A DNA stretch of 35,532 nucleotides, taken from a virus. The stretch covers positions 1 through 35,532 of IMG/VR virus record IMGVR_UViG_3300047281_000050; one strand, given 5' to 3'. Below are positions 7,868 to 17,020 of this stretch, in pieces. The position numbers were made by a program, and so were the translations under genes. The notes under the pieces were generated by a model, which saw only the letters and a list, made by a program, of their open reading frames with translations, was not told the DNA's origin and did not search any database. Each line of letters opens with the position of its first letter. Within the stretch, counting starts at the first letter, position 1.

Positions 7868-10800
7868 TTACGCATTACAATCACATTCTAAAAAAGTGAC
7901 TGTTATATTTGTGTCAGCAAAAGGCGCTCCGATAGAACAATACCCTACATTTATTGCTGATGCTAATAACGGTAAACTTGAAAGCACTCCATTTGCATCA
8001 TAAAAATAAACCGTTGTATTAAATGCCTCATTATTTGTTACTTGATAGCTATTATAAGATGTTGTACAAGTCTCGTTACAACTACAACATACATCAACTG
8101 TACTTATTCCAAAACACAAAGATACTGCAACTCCACAAGAATTACAAGATTGTTGAGGCAGTAATAATCCATTAACCAACTCCCTAACTATTCCTGCCAA
8201 TGAATAGAATCCATTAGCTGCAAAAATACTTAAATTAATATCAGTATATATTGAAGTTGCCTCTGAAAAAGATGCGTTCAAATAATAGTCGTCCGGAACG
8301 CAATTACAACAAGAGTCATTTACTGTTCCTCCAAAACATAATTCAGCAGGTATTGCATCTCTTAAATCCCAAACCAAGTATAGATAAACTCCAAGTGTAC
8401 TAACAGGAACTGTAAAATCCGAATAATATATTGGAGCCGAACCTGAGTTAGGGGTTATAGTAGAAGCTACAAGTAATTCGTTTATATCAATATCGTTATT
8501 ATCATATAATATATTACTTCTTAAATATCTAAGTTTATCTTGAGTAGGATTAAATACGAAATTATCAGGAGATATAGCATTTGTTGATATTCTCATAGTA
8601 CTTCCTTCAGGAGGAAATCCTCCTAGTCCAACAAATCCTGAAGTAGTATTATATCTTGAAACTAGTGGGCTTGATGTTCCACTTCCAAATAAAACTAAAT
8701 TTGACAATAAAGGACCTATAAACACACCGTTTGTATATCTATATTGAGTATGTATAGTCTTTCCTGACTCTGAATTATTTGTCAAAACAATCTCTACAAT
8801 TGTCATAGGCTCAGCATTACAACAATCGGCAAGTACTGACACTACCATATCAGTATCATATTCAAGAGTTATATCTGCGGTTTCTACAGATACATTGTTT
8901 TTATCAAAGAATAAACTTCCGTTTAATTTAGTGTATGCTGAAGTGGTTATAACTCCATTGTATTCTACCGATACCTTCAGTCCACTTCCTGTGGCTTCAA
9001 CTTCCGAGAACAACCAACTCACTTCACTTGTACCGACAAGAGGTCCTAAATCAACACAATATTTTTGCGTTTTAGACACTTCATTTCCTTTAGTTAAAGT
9101 AAATGTTTGATTGATGCCACACCCTAAACATTGAGGATTAATAGGTAATTTTATGTCATTCATAGATAAAACATACTCATTCATGTATGGGTCAAATCCT
9201 CCAAGTTTTTGATAATTAAACGAAGCATTAAATTTATCTCTAAACCAAGTTCTCATACTCTGTTCAGAAACAACAACTAATTGTTCATTTTGACTATCTC
9301 CACCCTTTAATTGGATAACCGCTCCACGTTTTGCATCGGTAAAATATCTATCAAATCCCCATTGCACATAACTCTCAGGATTAAAACTAATACCGTACTT
9401 TTCAGTACGCGCTATTTGCGTTCCTAAGACTTCAGGAGTGGCTGTAATTATACCACCGGCACTTGCATCTGATAATAAATTTTTCTCTGCTAAAACGTAA
9501 GATATTTTATCTTCTTGTAAAGTTAGAATATCTGTGTTTCTTCCATCTAATAACTGTATTTCTCCAAAAGAACCTTCACAATGCTTAAAGTTAGATAGTC
9601 CTGAATTAAATTCATTTAATTTATTTATGTTTGATTCTCCGTTATACACACCACTATAAGTAATGTCTGAAAATCTATCAGCAGCTTTATAGTCTTGAGC
9701 AGCAACAGTAGTTACCCTTTCTCCAAATGTAAAACTTCTTCCTAAAATAGAATCTCTTATTTTATAACTTTCTACGCCATTTCCAAAAGCATAACAATTA
9801 AAAAATTTAGTATCGATTATAGCAGCCGTTCCTAATGAAATATTTTGATTTTGGATATTGCCTGAATGATTACCGTTCGCATCAATAGCAAATGATAATT
9901 CGTTTTCAAAAAATACGTCAGGCAAAGAGTCAGAAGGTTCTGTTTCGAAAACTATTATGTTTTCAGCTCTATAGACTTCAATATTGGCAGTAACATAAAT
10001 TCTACGTGAGTATTTGTAATTACTACCTGTACAGCTATTTGTACTACTAAAACTAATAGTAAGTTGATTTGTTGTTGGGTTTCTGTAGAATTGCCAATAA
10101 TTTATATCTGAACTTGTAGCGGTTAGTTGAGAACTTGTTCCCGGAACAAACTCGTTAGTTTCGTCATCTCCTTTATCTATTCCCGAATTAATTGTTAATT
10201 CAATATTCTCTCCGACAAACCAATCATACATATTGTCATAGTCAGATGAAGACGTATAAACTTTCTCTAACGTATATCCTCTTGCTTCACATTTACCACT
10301 AACTCCTGCTCTATTCCAATCTACATACCATTGCACTCTACTTCCGGCAGGAACTGAGTAGTCTATGTACTGACCCGGAGCTGAAGGGTCTTCAATATTC
10401 ATTGGGTAATTCAATATAAAGTGGTCTCCACCTCCGCCATAACCTTGTCTTTGACCCGGAGCTATTACTGCGTTTTCAGTAGCCACCAAGCTAAAACTAT
10501 TAGGATTTAACTTTATGTATAATCCTGCAGGTACATTTATATTAATTGCAGGGTCTTGTTCACTTGGTATTTCAAGAAATCCTTTTGCTTGAGCCTCTTT
10601 GTCAAGAACCGTAGTAAAAACACAATTAGTAGTAGGGCCTTGAGTATCTGATTTAACAATTAATCTATCTCCATTCTCTACTTTTCTCATATTTTCCCCT
10701 TCAAGAAGAAGCCAAGCATCGTTTGTCTCGGGATTTATAAAAAATAAATTACTAAAAATAGTCTCATATTTATCCGCATCGGGTTTTATTACAAACTTAT

Positions 10801-12733
10801 ATCTTTTCGCCCACTTAGGCGCTCTTTGAGTAGGAGGTACAACCACTTGAATACTGTTCTTATTTAAAGAATATCCACAAGGAATATGTTCCGCATTGTT
10901 CGTGCTAACTAAAGCCGTAGTGGCTCTATTAAACTCATCCATATAAACCAATCCAATTTCATAACCTCTATTGCTATGTAGGCTTCTAGGATTTGCAATT
11001 TCTTGAAATATAGCATTTGCAAAAGAAACTTGATAGTACTCATAAACTTTCTTAGTTGGCGTTGTTATATTATCAACATACTCCATGGCAGGAAATTGAA
11101 GGCCAATTACCGTACTCGAAGGTGTTGTTATTATTTTTATAGGTTGTAATATAGCACTTATACCGCTCCCATATTTAAAAAAGGTATTAGGTGTTAATCC
11201 TAGATTATTAGGCAAGGCACAATTAAATGCATCTGTAAACGTAGTACCATTACAAGATGTATCCTGACCTATTACTGTAGTTGATACAGGTAGTATATTT
11301 GACACAGTTCCTATTGCACTTTTAAACTCATCACTTATAGCTAACGCATATACAGATGTGTACGAAGTAGTTAATAAAAAGCTAAAACTTAACTCAATAC
11401 CATCTGTTATTTCATCAGGATATGGGGTATATCCTGTCCATTGCTTGTGAGATATAGTAACATCTAAAGATATTGCAGAACCCTCAACCAATGATTGACC
11501 CGACAAATCAAACGTTACGGTACAATCTGCAATAGTTAATCCTGTAGATGCAGGGTCTATATTGTAAACACCACTACTCAATCCATCTGCTATGGACACA
11601 GACCCAATTGGTTCTGTAATTAAGTTTGTAGAATATTCAATTTTAGTTGATTGTCCATTTTTATCAATTAAATCATATCCTTCTATATAATTGCCATACA
11701 TTAATCTATTTCCCATTATTGTTTGTGCCTTAGCATAACGAGGAACATTGTCATAAAGTCTTAATATTTCAGCTTCATTTAATATTGTAAAAATTTTACT
11801 GTTATTAAACGAGTATTGATATACATTATTATCAGCAAGACCGGCATCAGCCTTGTTTATTTTTTGAATTACCTTAATTATATTGTTTTCTGATTGCTTA
11901 AATAGTAAATCAATCCCAACAACAAGAGGACCTCCTGAATTATAATTTATGATTGCAGTATTACAATAGTTAGTCATGCCTTCATTTAACATGCTATTTA
12001 TGCTAAATTCAAATTGATTAGGGACAAACGCAGGTGCAGACCATTGTGATGTTGCTGAATACTCTCCATCAATGTATCTGTATCTATATGCAAAACATAC
12101 AAATCTTGTTTCTAAGTAATTCTCTTGACCACTTGTGGTAATTGGCGTAACCGTAGGAGATTCAGTCGGAGGTTTTTTTATAACAAGAATTGATTCGGGA
12201 CTTAATACATCAACATTTAAAATTGGATTTGGATAGTTCCTATTTATATTTATGAATCTTGGTGCATTATAGTCATCTGTAAAAAATAACAAGTCGTTAA
12301 TTAAACTTATACCTGTTATAAGATAGCTTGGATTAAAATTAAGTAGTGTGTACACGCCACCTCCATCATCTATACTGATGACATGATATGTCAATATATT
12401 AGTTAATACGTTATAAGACAAGATTAAATCAAGTTTTCCTGTATCTCCAACGGTAAATTCAGGGTCGTGAACAAACCAATAAATAGTTTCATTAGCGCTA
12501 TCTTCAATAGCTCCAATACACCTTGCGTTAGTACTTAAAGGAGTTCCGTTTAAATAAGTTAAGGAAGTTAAAGGTGTATTTCCTTTAGTATTTTCAATTA
12601 CACCTACCTCTGCATTTTCAGTAGAACCCATTCTAATATTCATAGCATCGACATATTCGCCATCAGGAAGAAGGCGTTGGTCAACTATCTTGTTCATTCT
12701 ACCTGTTAAAAAATTTCTTGTGAAATTTGCCAT
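7868..12733 (-). CDS. Giant tail 'stabilization' protein (crAss-like), 1621 aa
   Basis: The N-terminus (FLTGRMNKIVDQRLLPDGEY, then VDAMNIRMGSTENAEVGVIE) is the hallmark opening of the 'stabilization protein' of crAss-like and other Bacteroidota podoviruses, a large beta-rich tail component placed after the ring proteins. The body is beta-strand-rich, with no membrane segment. The last 160 residues are Cys-rich: LCFG-x4-D-x-CC-x-C occurs twice (from residues 1465 and 1539), flanking a module at 1481-1533 that matches the N-terminus of the adjacent adhesin. Start and stop are separated from neighbours by only 1 and 18 bases. It probably forms the outer tail or muzzle and may carry the adhesin through the shared module. 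Family membership is strong; the structural details are inferred. Confidence 0.75.
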   Translation of the reverse strand: MANFTRNFLTGRMNKIVDQRLLPDGEYVDAMNIRMGSTENAEVGVIENTKGNTPLTSLTYLNGTPLSTNARCIGAIEDSANETIYWFVHDPEFTVGDTGKLDLILSYNVLTNILTYHVISIDDGGGVYTLLNFNPSYLITGISLINDLLFFTDDYNAPRFININRNYPNPILNVDVLSPESILVIKKPPTESPTVTPITTSGQENYLETRFVCFAYRYRYIDGEYSATSQWSAPAFVPNQFEFSINSMLNEGMTNYCNTAIINYNSGGPLVVGIDLLFKQSENNIIKVIQKINKADAGLADNNVYQYSFNNSKIFTILNEAEILRLYDNVPRYAKAQTIMGNRLMYGNYIEGYDLIDKNGQSTKIEYSTNLITEPIGSVSIADGLSSGVYNIDPASTGLTIADCTVTFDLSGQSLVEGSAISLDVTISHKQWTGYTPYPDEITDGIELSFSFLLTTSYTSVYALAISDEFKSAIGTVSNILPVSTTVIGQDTSCNGTTFTDAFNCALPNNLGLTPNTFFKYGSGISAILQPIKIITTPSSTVIGLQFPAMEYVDNITTPTKKVYEYYQVSFANAIFQEIANPRSLHSNRGYEIGLVYMDEFNRATTALVSTNNAEHIPCGYSLNKNSIQVVVPPTQRAPKWAKRYKFVIKPDADKYETIFSNLFFINPETNDAWLLLEGENMRKVENGDRLIVKSDTQGPTTNCVFTTVLDKEAQAKGFLEIPSEQDPAININVPAGLYIKLNPNSFSLVATENAVIAPGQRQGYGGGGDHFILNYPMNIEDPSAPGQYIDYSVPAGSRVQWYVDWNRAGVSGKCEARGYTLEKVYTSSSDYDNMYDWFVGENIELTINSGIDKGDDETNEFVPGTSSQLTATSSDINYWQFYRNPTTNQLTISFSSTNSCTGSNYKYSRRIYVTANIEVYRAENIIVFETEPSDSLPDVFFENELSFAIDANGNHSGNIQNQNISLGTAAIIDTKFFNCYAFGNGVESYKIRDSILGRSFTFGERVTTVAAQDYKAADRFSDITYSGVYNGESNINKLNEFNSGLSNFKHCEGSFGEIQLLDGRNTDILTLQEDKISYVLAEKNLLSDASAGGIITATPEVLGTQIARTEKYGISFNPESYVQWGFDRYFTDAKRGAVIQLKGGDSQNEQLVVVSEQSMRTWFRDKFNASFNYQKLGGFDPYMNEYVLSMNDIKLPINPQCLGCGINQTFTLTKGNEVSKTQKYCVDLGPLVGTSEVSWLFSEVEATGSGLKVSVEYNGVITTSAYTKLNGSLFFDKNNVSVETADITLEYDTDMVVSVLADCCNAEPMTIVEIVLTNNSESGKTIHTQYRYTNGVFIGPLLSNLVLFGSGTSSPLVSRYNTTSGFVGLGGFPPEGSTMRISTNAISPDNFVFNPTQDKLRYLRSNILYDNNDIDINELLVASTITPNSGSAPIYYSDFTVPVSTLGVYLYLVWDLRDAIPAELCFGGTVNDSCCNCVPDDYYLNASFSEATSIYTDINLSIFAANGFYSLAGIVRELVNGLLLPQQSCNSCGVAVSLCFGISTVDVCCSCNETCTTSYNSYQVTNNEAFNTTVYFYDANGVLSSLPLLASAINVGYCSIGAPFADTNITVTFLECDCNA

Positions 12734-12734
12734 A

Positions 12735-13658
12735 TTATTTAATTATCTTGTCCATGCCTCTTAAATTCATTAGAAGTCTTCCCGGATGAATGTTACTAAT
12801 TCTTATTCTTGCGTTTGACAACAAAGCCTTTCTTTTTTTACGACAGCGATTAATAACATACTCCTGAACATTGAATTTAGAACTTAGTATTTCATATTCG
12901 ATTGCTGCATAAATATATGATTCAAACATCTTGTTTACGGTTATTGAAGAATTGTCTCCATTCTCCATACCATCAGATACATATTCGAGAATACAAAGTT
13001 CTCCGGCCATGCTTGAGTCGAAATTTATGACTCCTGCTTTTTTATCAATTTTAAATGTAGGATTAAAATTTGCAGTTTCTGTATTTAATCCAAATGCTGT
13101 ACCGATATTATAATCAAAATACCACATGCCATCATAATTCCAACCGTATTGGTCATTGAATTGATTCCCTTGGTTTAAATAAATACTCTTTTTAGTTTTT
13201 CTAATTCTATCAAAATCTATATCGGAGTACTGCGGCTGCAAAATATTTCCATTTTGGTCAAATAAGATATTACCTTGTTGGTCCTGTAAGTATGCATTTG
13301 AAGAAAGTGTTTGAATATTCTCAGTCAATGGTCTTAACCAACCATCTTTATATAAAGAAATTCTAACCCAATTTACATAGTCTGACGGAAGAACGTATCT
13401 TAAAGAATCTGCTACACTTAATTCTAATACTTTAATTTCCTTAAACGCATCATAATTAAGCTCTTGTATCGCTCGTTTTGCGTGAAAGATTATTTTGTAT
13501 CGTTCTTCATTATTTACTAATGAATGATTTCCTGAATACATCAATAAAAAGTTATTGACTATATCATTAAGACTAACATATTGGTAAGAACCCCAATTTG
13601 CATCTTGAGGTTGATTCCCATTGTTATCATAATATTCGTATTGTGATATATATGCCAT
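12735..13658 (-). CDS. Tail tubular / ring protein, 307 aa
   Basis: Residues 28-85 read NDIVNNFLLMYSGNHS ... IIFHAKRAIQELNYDAFKEI ... LRYVLPSDYVNWVRISLYKD. This is the signature of the T7 gp11-like tail tubular A / crAss ring proteins, in which paired helices precede a strand and a LPxDyxxxxr turn. The middle is Gln/Asn-rich and the C-terminal 90 residues are helical and basic. It lies between the second ring/adaptor protein and the giant stabilization protein (1-base gap), as in crAss-like gene orders. It should form a twelvefold ring beneath the portal. Ring stoichiometry is family knowledge, not seen in the sequence. Confidence 0.65.
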   Translation of the reverse strand: MAYISQYEYYDNNGNQPQDANWGSYQYVSLNDIVNNFLLMYSGNHSLVNNEERYKIIFHAKRAIQELNYDAFKEIKVLELSVADSLRYVLPSDYVNWVRISLYKDGWLRPLTENIQTLSSNAYLQDQQGNILFDQNGNILQPQYSDIDFDRIRKTKKSIYLNQGNQFNDQYGWNYDGMWYFDYNIGTAFGLNTETANFNPTFKIDKKAGVINFDSSMAGELCILEYVSDGMENGDNSSITVNKMFESYIYAAIEYEILSSKFNVQEYVINRCRKKRKALLSNARIRISNIHPGRLLMNLRGMDKIIK

Positions 13659-13676
13659 TTCTTGTGATTTTTATTA

Positions 13677-14642
13677 TTATTGTTGAACGCTAAATGTAGG
13701 TTGTTCATGCGCTTGTTGAGTCATACCAAATTGAGTAACTTCCATTTCACGAATTGACATACCACAATATTCAAGAATTTTTGTCGTTAACTTATACGAA
13801 TCTTCACTTGGTAGTTCAAAGTCCTGATAATCAGTTTGCGATTGGTCAAATGACGGTTCTCCACTAACCAAAGAAATGTAAGTCCATTTTGGCGCTTTAG
13901 GAAATCTAAAATAAACAGAACTTACTTGATTTGGAAACTTTATTGTATTTGGATACAACTCAAGTTTATCTCCTTCGTAAGTATAGGATGGATATTGATT
14001 CGAAGGAGAGGTAAGAGAAGATGCGTTAAGCATAGTTATCTTGCCAAGACTTACTTTGTCAGCTTCAGTTAAGCTTGATGCTTTAAATATAGCAAATCCA
14101 TCATTTGTTGGAGGACTTGTCGGAAATATATTTGATGTCAATGCTATTTGAGTATTGCTAAACACAAAATCAACTGTACTTGATAATTTTGTAGTTGTAT
14201 TAACAACAATATCTCCGGGAACTATTCCATAAGAAAGAAAATTTCCCGTAATACATATAAGTTGATTTATTCCTTCTCCTCCGCTCTGCACTCCGCTTGT
14301 CAGTACTACAGGATAACAAAGAACTTTTAATAAATAATACGCCTCATCCCCCGTAGTGGTTAATGATGGGATATAATATTTATTGTTTAAAAAGTTAGTT
14401 AAGTTTTTTGAAATCAAAAAAGTTTCTAATGTTTCAGCTATAGGGCTTTCAATATCAGCGTAGTCAGTACCTGATGAACGTTGATTTTCAGCATTTATAG
14501 TTTTATTATAACTACTAAAGTATTCTTCCCATATCTCCATTTGCGCATTAGTAGCAAACAAATTGAAGTCTGATGGAGAAATATATCCGTAATTATTTTT
14601 ATTTAATACGGATAAGACTGTATTTCTAACTTCGTTTATCAT
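13677..14642 (-). CDS. Head-tail adaptor / ring protein, 321 aa
   Basis: The N-terminal 90 residues (NKNNYGYISPSDFNLFATNA, QMEIWEEYF, then YADIESPIAE) match the opening I know from connector or ring proteins of crAss-like and marine Bacteroidota podoviruses, a helical adaptor fold. Residues about 115-190 hold a beta module (GDIVVNTTTKLSSTVDFV ... FAIFKAS) shared with the small virion protein at 31508-31990. The C-terminal part has a YSSVYFRFP-type strand near residue 240 and helices. It is the first gene of the tail block, just downstream of a terminator and a -7 box. It probably joins the portal to the tail. Confidence 0.6.
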   Translation of the reverse strand: MINEVRNTVLSVLNKNNYGYISPSDFNLFATNAQMEIWEEYFSSYNKTINAENQRSSGTDYADIESPIAETLETFLISKNLTNFLNNKYYIPSLTTTGDEAYYLLKVLCYPVVLTSGVQSGGEGINQLICITGNFLSYGIVPGDIVVNTTTKLSSTVDFVFSNTQIALTSNIFPTSPPTNDGFAIFKASSLTEADKVSLGKITMLNASSLTSPSNQYPSYTYEGDKLELYPNTIKFPNQVSSVYFRFPKAPKWTYISLVSGEPSFDQSQTDYQDFELPSEDSYKLTTKILEYCGMSIREMEVTQFGMTQQAHEQPTFSVQQ

Positions 14643-14658
14643 TTTTTAAATCTTTTTA

Positions 14659-14666
14659 CAAATATA
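14659..14666 (-). promoter_or_regulatory. Candidate -7 box (TATATTTG) opening the tail operon
   Basis: On the minus strand the site reads TATATTTG, matching TAnnTTTG. It lies 16 bases before the ATG at 14642 and about 10 bases beyond the terminator hairpin of the previous operon, so a transcript would start near 14652 with a leader of roughly 10 bases. The terminator-promoter pairing supports an operon boundary between head and tail genes. No clear -33 TTG was found at the usual distance. Confidence 0.5.
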
Positions 14667-14669
14667 CAT

Positions 14670-14698
14670 AAAAAAAGCACAGAAATAAATCTGTGCTA
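14670..14698 (-). terminator. Intrinsic terminator after the 247-aa head gene
   Basis: Read leftward, AGCACAG and CTGTGCT form a 7-bp stem around an 8-base loop (ATTTATTT), directly followed by TTTTT. The hairpin lies 38 bases past the stop of the gene ending at 14736. It is the expected form of a Rho-independent terminator for the leftward transcript. Confidence 0.7.
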
Positions 14699-14735
14699 AT
14701 TTTCAATTATGAACATCTAAGCTCAATTATAACCT

Positions 14736-15479
14736 TTATTGAGCCGCATTTGCTTCCAACATTTTTAATGAATCAATGCCTTCATCGCTTGATAAATAAT
14801 GCCCTACTATATCAAAAGGACTTTCCCCGTATGGTACTGATAGCATTTTCTTTTTATTGGTCGAGGTATTAAACCAAACCTCTTTATCGTTGTTACGTAA
14901 AGCTAATAATTTCTCCTCAAAGAATAATCGAATTTTAGCCTGAAATTGTAATTCAGGGTCATTTAATACGGTTAAAAATCCTTTTGGGTCATTCTTAGCG
15001 AATACCAAAATATCTCTTTTTAATTCTGCTGTTGAAATTGTAGAAGGGTCTTTTCCAAACATAACTCTTGTTAGAATCTCAATCTGTTCGAGAGAAAGTT
15101 TTCTCGCTTCTATCAATGCATCAATCTCAAGGTCTAAATCTTCTACCTCAGAAGCAGCATCTTTTTCATCATCTACCTCAACAAAAATCATTCCGTTTAA
15201 AGGATGGTAGTGTAAGAAAGATTGCAATACAGGATTTGTTCTTGGAACGCTTAAAAAGCCATCTTCAAAAATGATAGGCTCAATGATTGCATTTCCATCT
15301 TGTTCATCTTCAAAAGGAGATTTTTGATTTATAGCGTACCTCAATGCACGATTCTGATTGTTTTTTTCATCGTACCACATTAAAGGAAAACGTGGATGAT
15401 TTCTTGAAGCTAACGTATAAGATAACGGGCTTCCTGTTTTTAATTTATAGACTTTATCTACAGAAACTATTGTTGCCAT
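14736..15479 (-). CDS. Conserved phage head-region protein, 247 aa
   Basis: The protein lies between the major capsid gene and the tail block. Its N-terminal half (VYKLKTGSPLSYTLASRNHP, then LMWYDEKNNQNRALRYA and VLQSFLHYHPLNG) is a conserved segment I associate with structural-region proteins of Bacteroidota phages, without an experimentally known role. Residues 105-130 are very acidic (DDEKDAASEVEDLDLEIDAL), followed by helices through residue 200. It has no membrane segment and no Cys cluster. A palindromic hairpin separates it from the capsid gene upstream, so it may be expressed below capsid level, and a terminator follows it. A head-completion or capsid-accessory role is plausible but only inferred from position. 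Confidence 0.5.
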   Translation of the reverse strand: MATIVSVDKVYKLKTGSPLSYTLASRNHPRFPLMWYDEKNNQNRALRYAINQKSPFEDEQDGNAIIEPIIFEDGFLSVPRTNPVLQSFLHYHPLNGMIFVEVDDEKDAASEVEDLDLEIDALIEARKLSLEQIEILTRVMFGKDPSTISTAELKRDILVFAKNDPKGFLTVLNDPELQFQAKIRLFFEEKLLALRNNDKEVWFNTSTNKKKMLSVPYGESPFDIVGHYLSSDEGIDSLKMLEANAAQ

Positions 15480-15519
15480 TTTTAATAATAATTTAATTTA
15501 ATTTAATTTTTTTAACTAA

Positions 15520-15553
15520 AAATATACAGAGGGACATCGATGTCCCTCTGTAG
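15520..15553 (-). terminator. Strong palindromic hairpin downstream of the capsid gene
   Basis: Bases 15525-15552 are a perfect palindrome with 14-base arms centred on TCGA (arm TACAGAGGGACATC). Read leftward, the hairpin is followed by ATATTTTTAG, a T-rich stretch. It starts 19 bases past the capsid stop codon. It probably terminates part of the transcripts and protects capsid mRNA ends, while readthrough feeds the next gene, which has no visible promoter of its own. Confidence 0.65.
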
Positions 15554-15570
15554 TATTTAAAAACTATATA

Positions 15571-17001
15571 TTAACCGTAACGGAATAATACGAAGTTATT
15601 AGCACCTAAAGTACAAACGCATCTCTCAGACAAGAAGTTAACTTCCATTGCATCCAAGTCGCTTGTGGCAGCACCACCTGCAGAACCTGTAATCCAAGTT
15701 TTGTATCTTCTATCCTCAGCCTCAGATGCACGGTATCTCACGTGTAAGAAAGGACGTTTTGCGTTTTTACCCATGATTTGGTCATACACAGATGTAGAAC
15801 CTGCAGGAACCATAAGACCTGTAATTGTACCTGTTGCAGTACCTGCAACGTTAGATAAACCACCTCTCATTGTTGGGTCATTTAGGTATTTCCAATCAGA
15901 TTTGTAGAAATCATAACCTCTACGGAATCCTGTAAATCCTAAGTTCAAAGCCATATCAACATCATTGTCGAATAAACCGAAAGATGCAGATTGAGCAACA
16001 CCACCTGAAGTGTACCCGTTTAATGTTGCCAACATATTGTCGATGTCGAAAGACAATCCACGGTTAACAAACACAACGTTTTCTTCGATAGCACCTTGCT
16101 TATCTAAACGAGAAACGATAGAATCCCACTCAGACAAAGAAGTTGGAGAACCACCTCCCCAAACGTTACCTCTACTGTTTACAACGTAGAAAATACCTTC
16201 AGAACCACCTTGCCCTGTACCACCAAGGTAAGTAGAAGCACCTGAACCTGTTTGAGCAGGAACTGCTTCAATCATAGAAGTCTCGATGTAGTCTTCAAAA
16301 CGTAAACGAGTTTCGTGCTCTGATTTCAAATACCACAAGTAACCTGTAGCACCATTTTCAGTAGTAACTTCAACCCATCCGATTTGAGCCATATCAGAAC
16401 CGTTAACAGCATATTTATCTTTCAAGATAATAGGCTTGTTAGAGAAGATTTCATCTTCTGCTTCTAAAGAACCAACCATTCCGTTAGTTCCTTTTTTAAA
16501 CTCAGAACCGTAAATGAATACAGTACATTGAGTGTTAATAGCGAATGCTTGTCCTGCTGCTTCGTAGTAAGCTACTGTGAAAGTAGTTGCTGAAGGAACA
16601 CCAGTAACAATTGCTTTGTTGAAAACACCTGTTGCGTTGTTCTGAATCATTACAGTTTGATTGATTCTAATTGCGATGTAAGTAACACCTGAATCAGCTA
16701 CTGTAAAAGTTGCTGTGTTAGCAGCAAGTGCTGCCGCAGAAGTACAGCTAGTGTACTTAATGTGAAGACGACCTTGTTCTGCCCATTTGATTTGGTCAGA
16801 GTTAGAAGGCATCTCTGCACCTACCATTCTCAAGAATGATGCGATGGTTCTATTACCATAACGCTCGAACTCTTTTTCGTAAGTATCAGGAAGATACTGA
16901 TTTAAAAAGTTAAAGTTGGTAATATAGTTAGTCTGTAACGCTACTTGCTCCGCTGACGGTTGTAATGCATAAGTAGGCGTTGGGTTTAATTGACCTGCCA
17001 T
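15571..17001 (-). CDS. Major capsid protein, 476 aa
   Basis: Length and position (portal, scaffold-like protein, then this gene) match the major capsid protein of crAss-like and related Bacteroidota podoviruses. An N-terminal segment (NFNFLNQYLPDTYEKEFERY, then GNRTIASFLRMVGAEMPSNSD) and the C-terminal motif NFLSERCVCTLGANNFVLF are typical of this HK97-fold family. Residues about 82-165 form an Ala/Thr/Val-rich beta insertion (SCTSAAALAANTATFTVADS and onward) that looks like an added surface domain. Codon choice is visibly less AT-biased at third positions than in neighbours, consistent with high expression. The leader is A-rich and lacks a Shine-Dalgarno sequence. The hairpin just downstream fits separate regulation of capsid mRNA. 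Confidence 0.8.
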   Translation of the reverse strand: MAGQLNPTPTYALQPSAEQVALQTNYITNFNFLNQYLPDTYEKEFERYGNRTIASFLRMVGAEMPSNSDQIKWAEQGRLHIKYTSCTSAAALAANTATFTVADSGVTYIAIRINQTVMIQNNATGVFNKAIVTGVPSATTFTVAYYEAAGQAFAINTQCTVFIYGSEFKKGTNGMVGSLEAEDEIFSNKPIILKDKYAVNGSDMAQIGWVEVTTENGATGYLWYLKSEHETRLRFEDYIETSMIEAVPAQTGSGASTYLGGTGQGGSEGIFYVVNSRGNVWGGGSPTSLSEWDSIVSRLDKQGAIEENVVFVNRGLSFDIDNMLATLNGYTSGGVAQSASFGLFDNDVDMALNLGFTGFRRGYDFYKSDWKYLNDPTMRGGLSNVAGTATGTITGLMVPAGSTSVYDQIMGKNAKRPFLHVRYRASEAEDRRYKTWITGSAGGAATSDLDAMEVNFLSERCVCTLGANNFVLFRYG

Positions 17002-17020
17002 TTTTTCTTTAATTTAAAAT

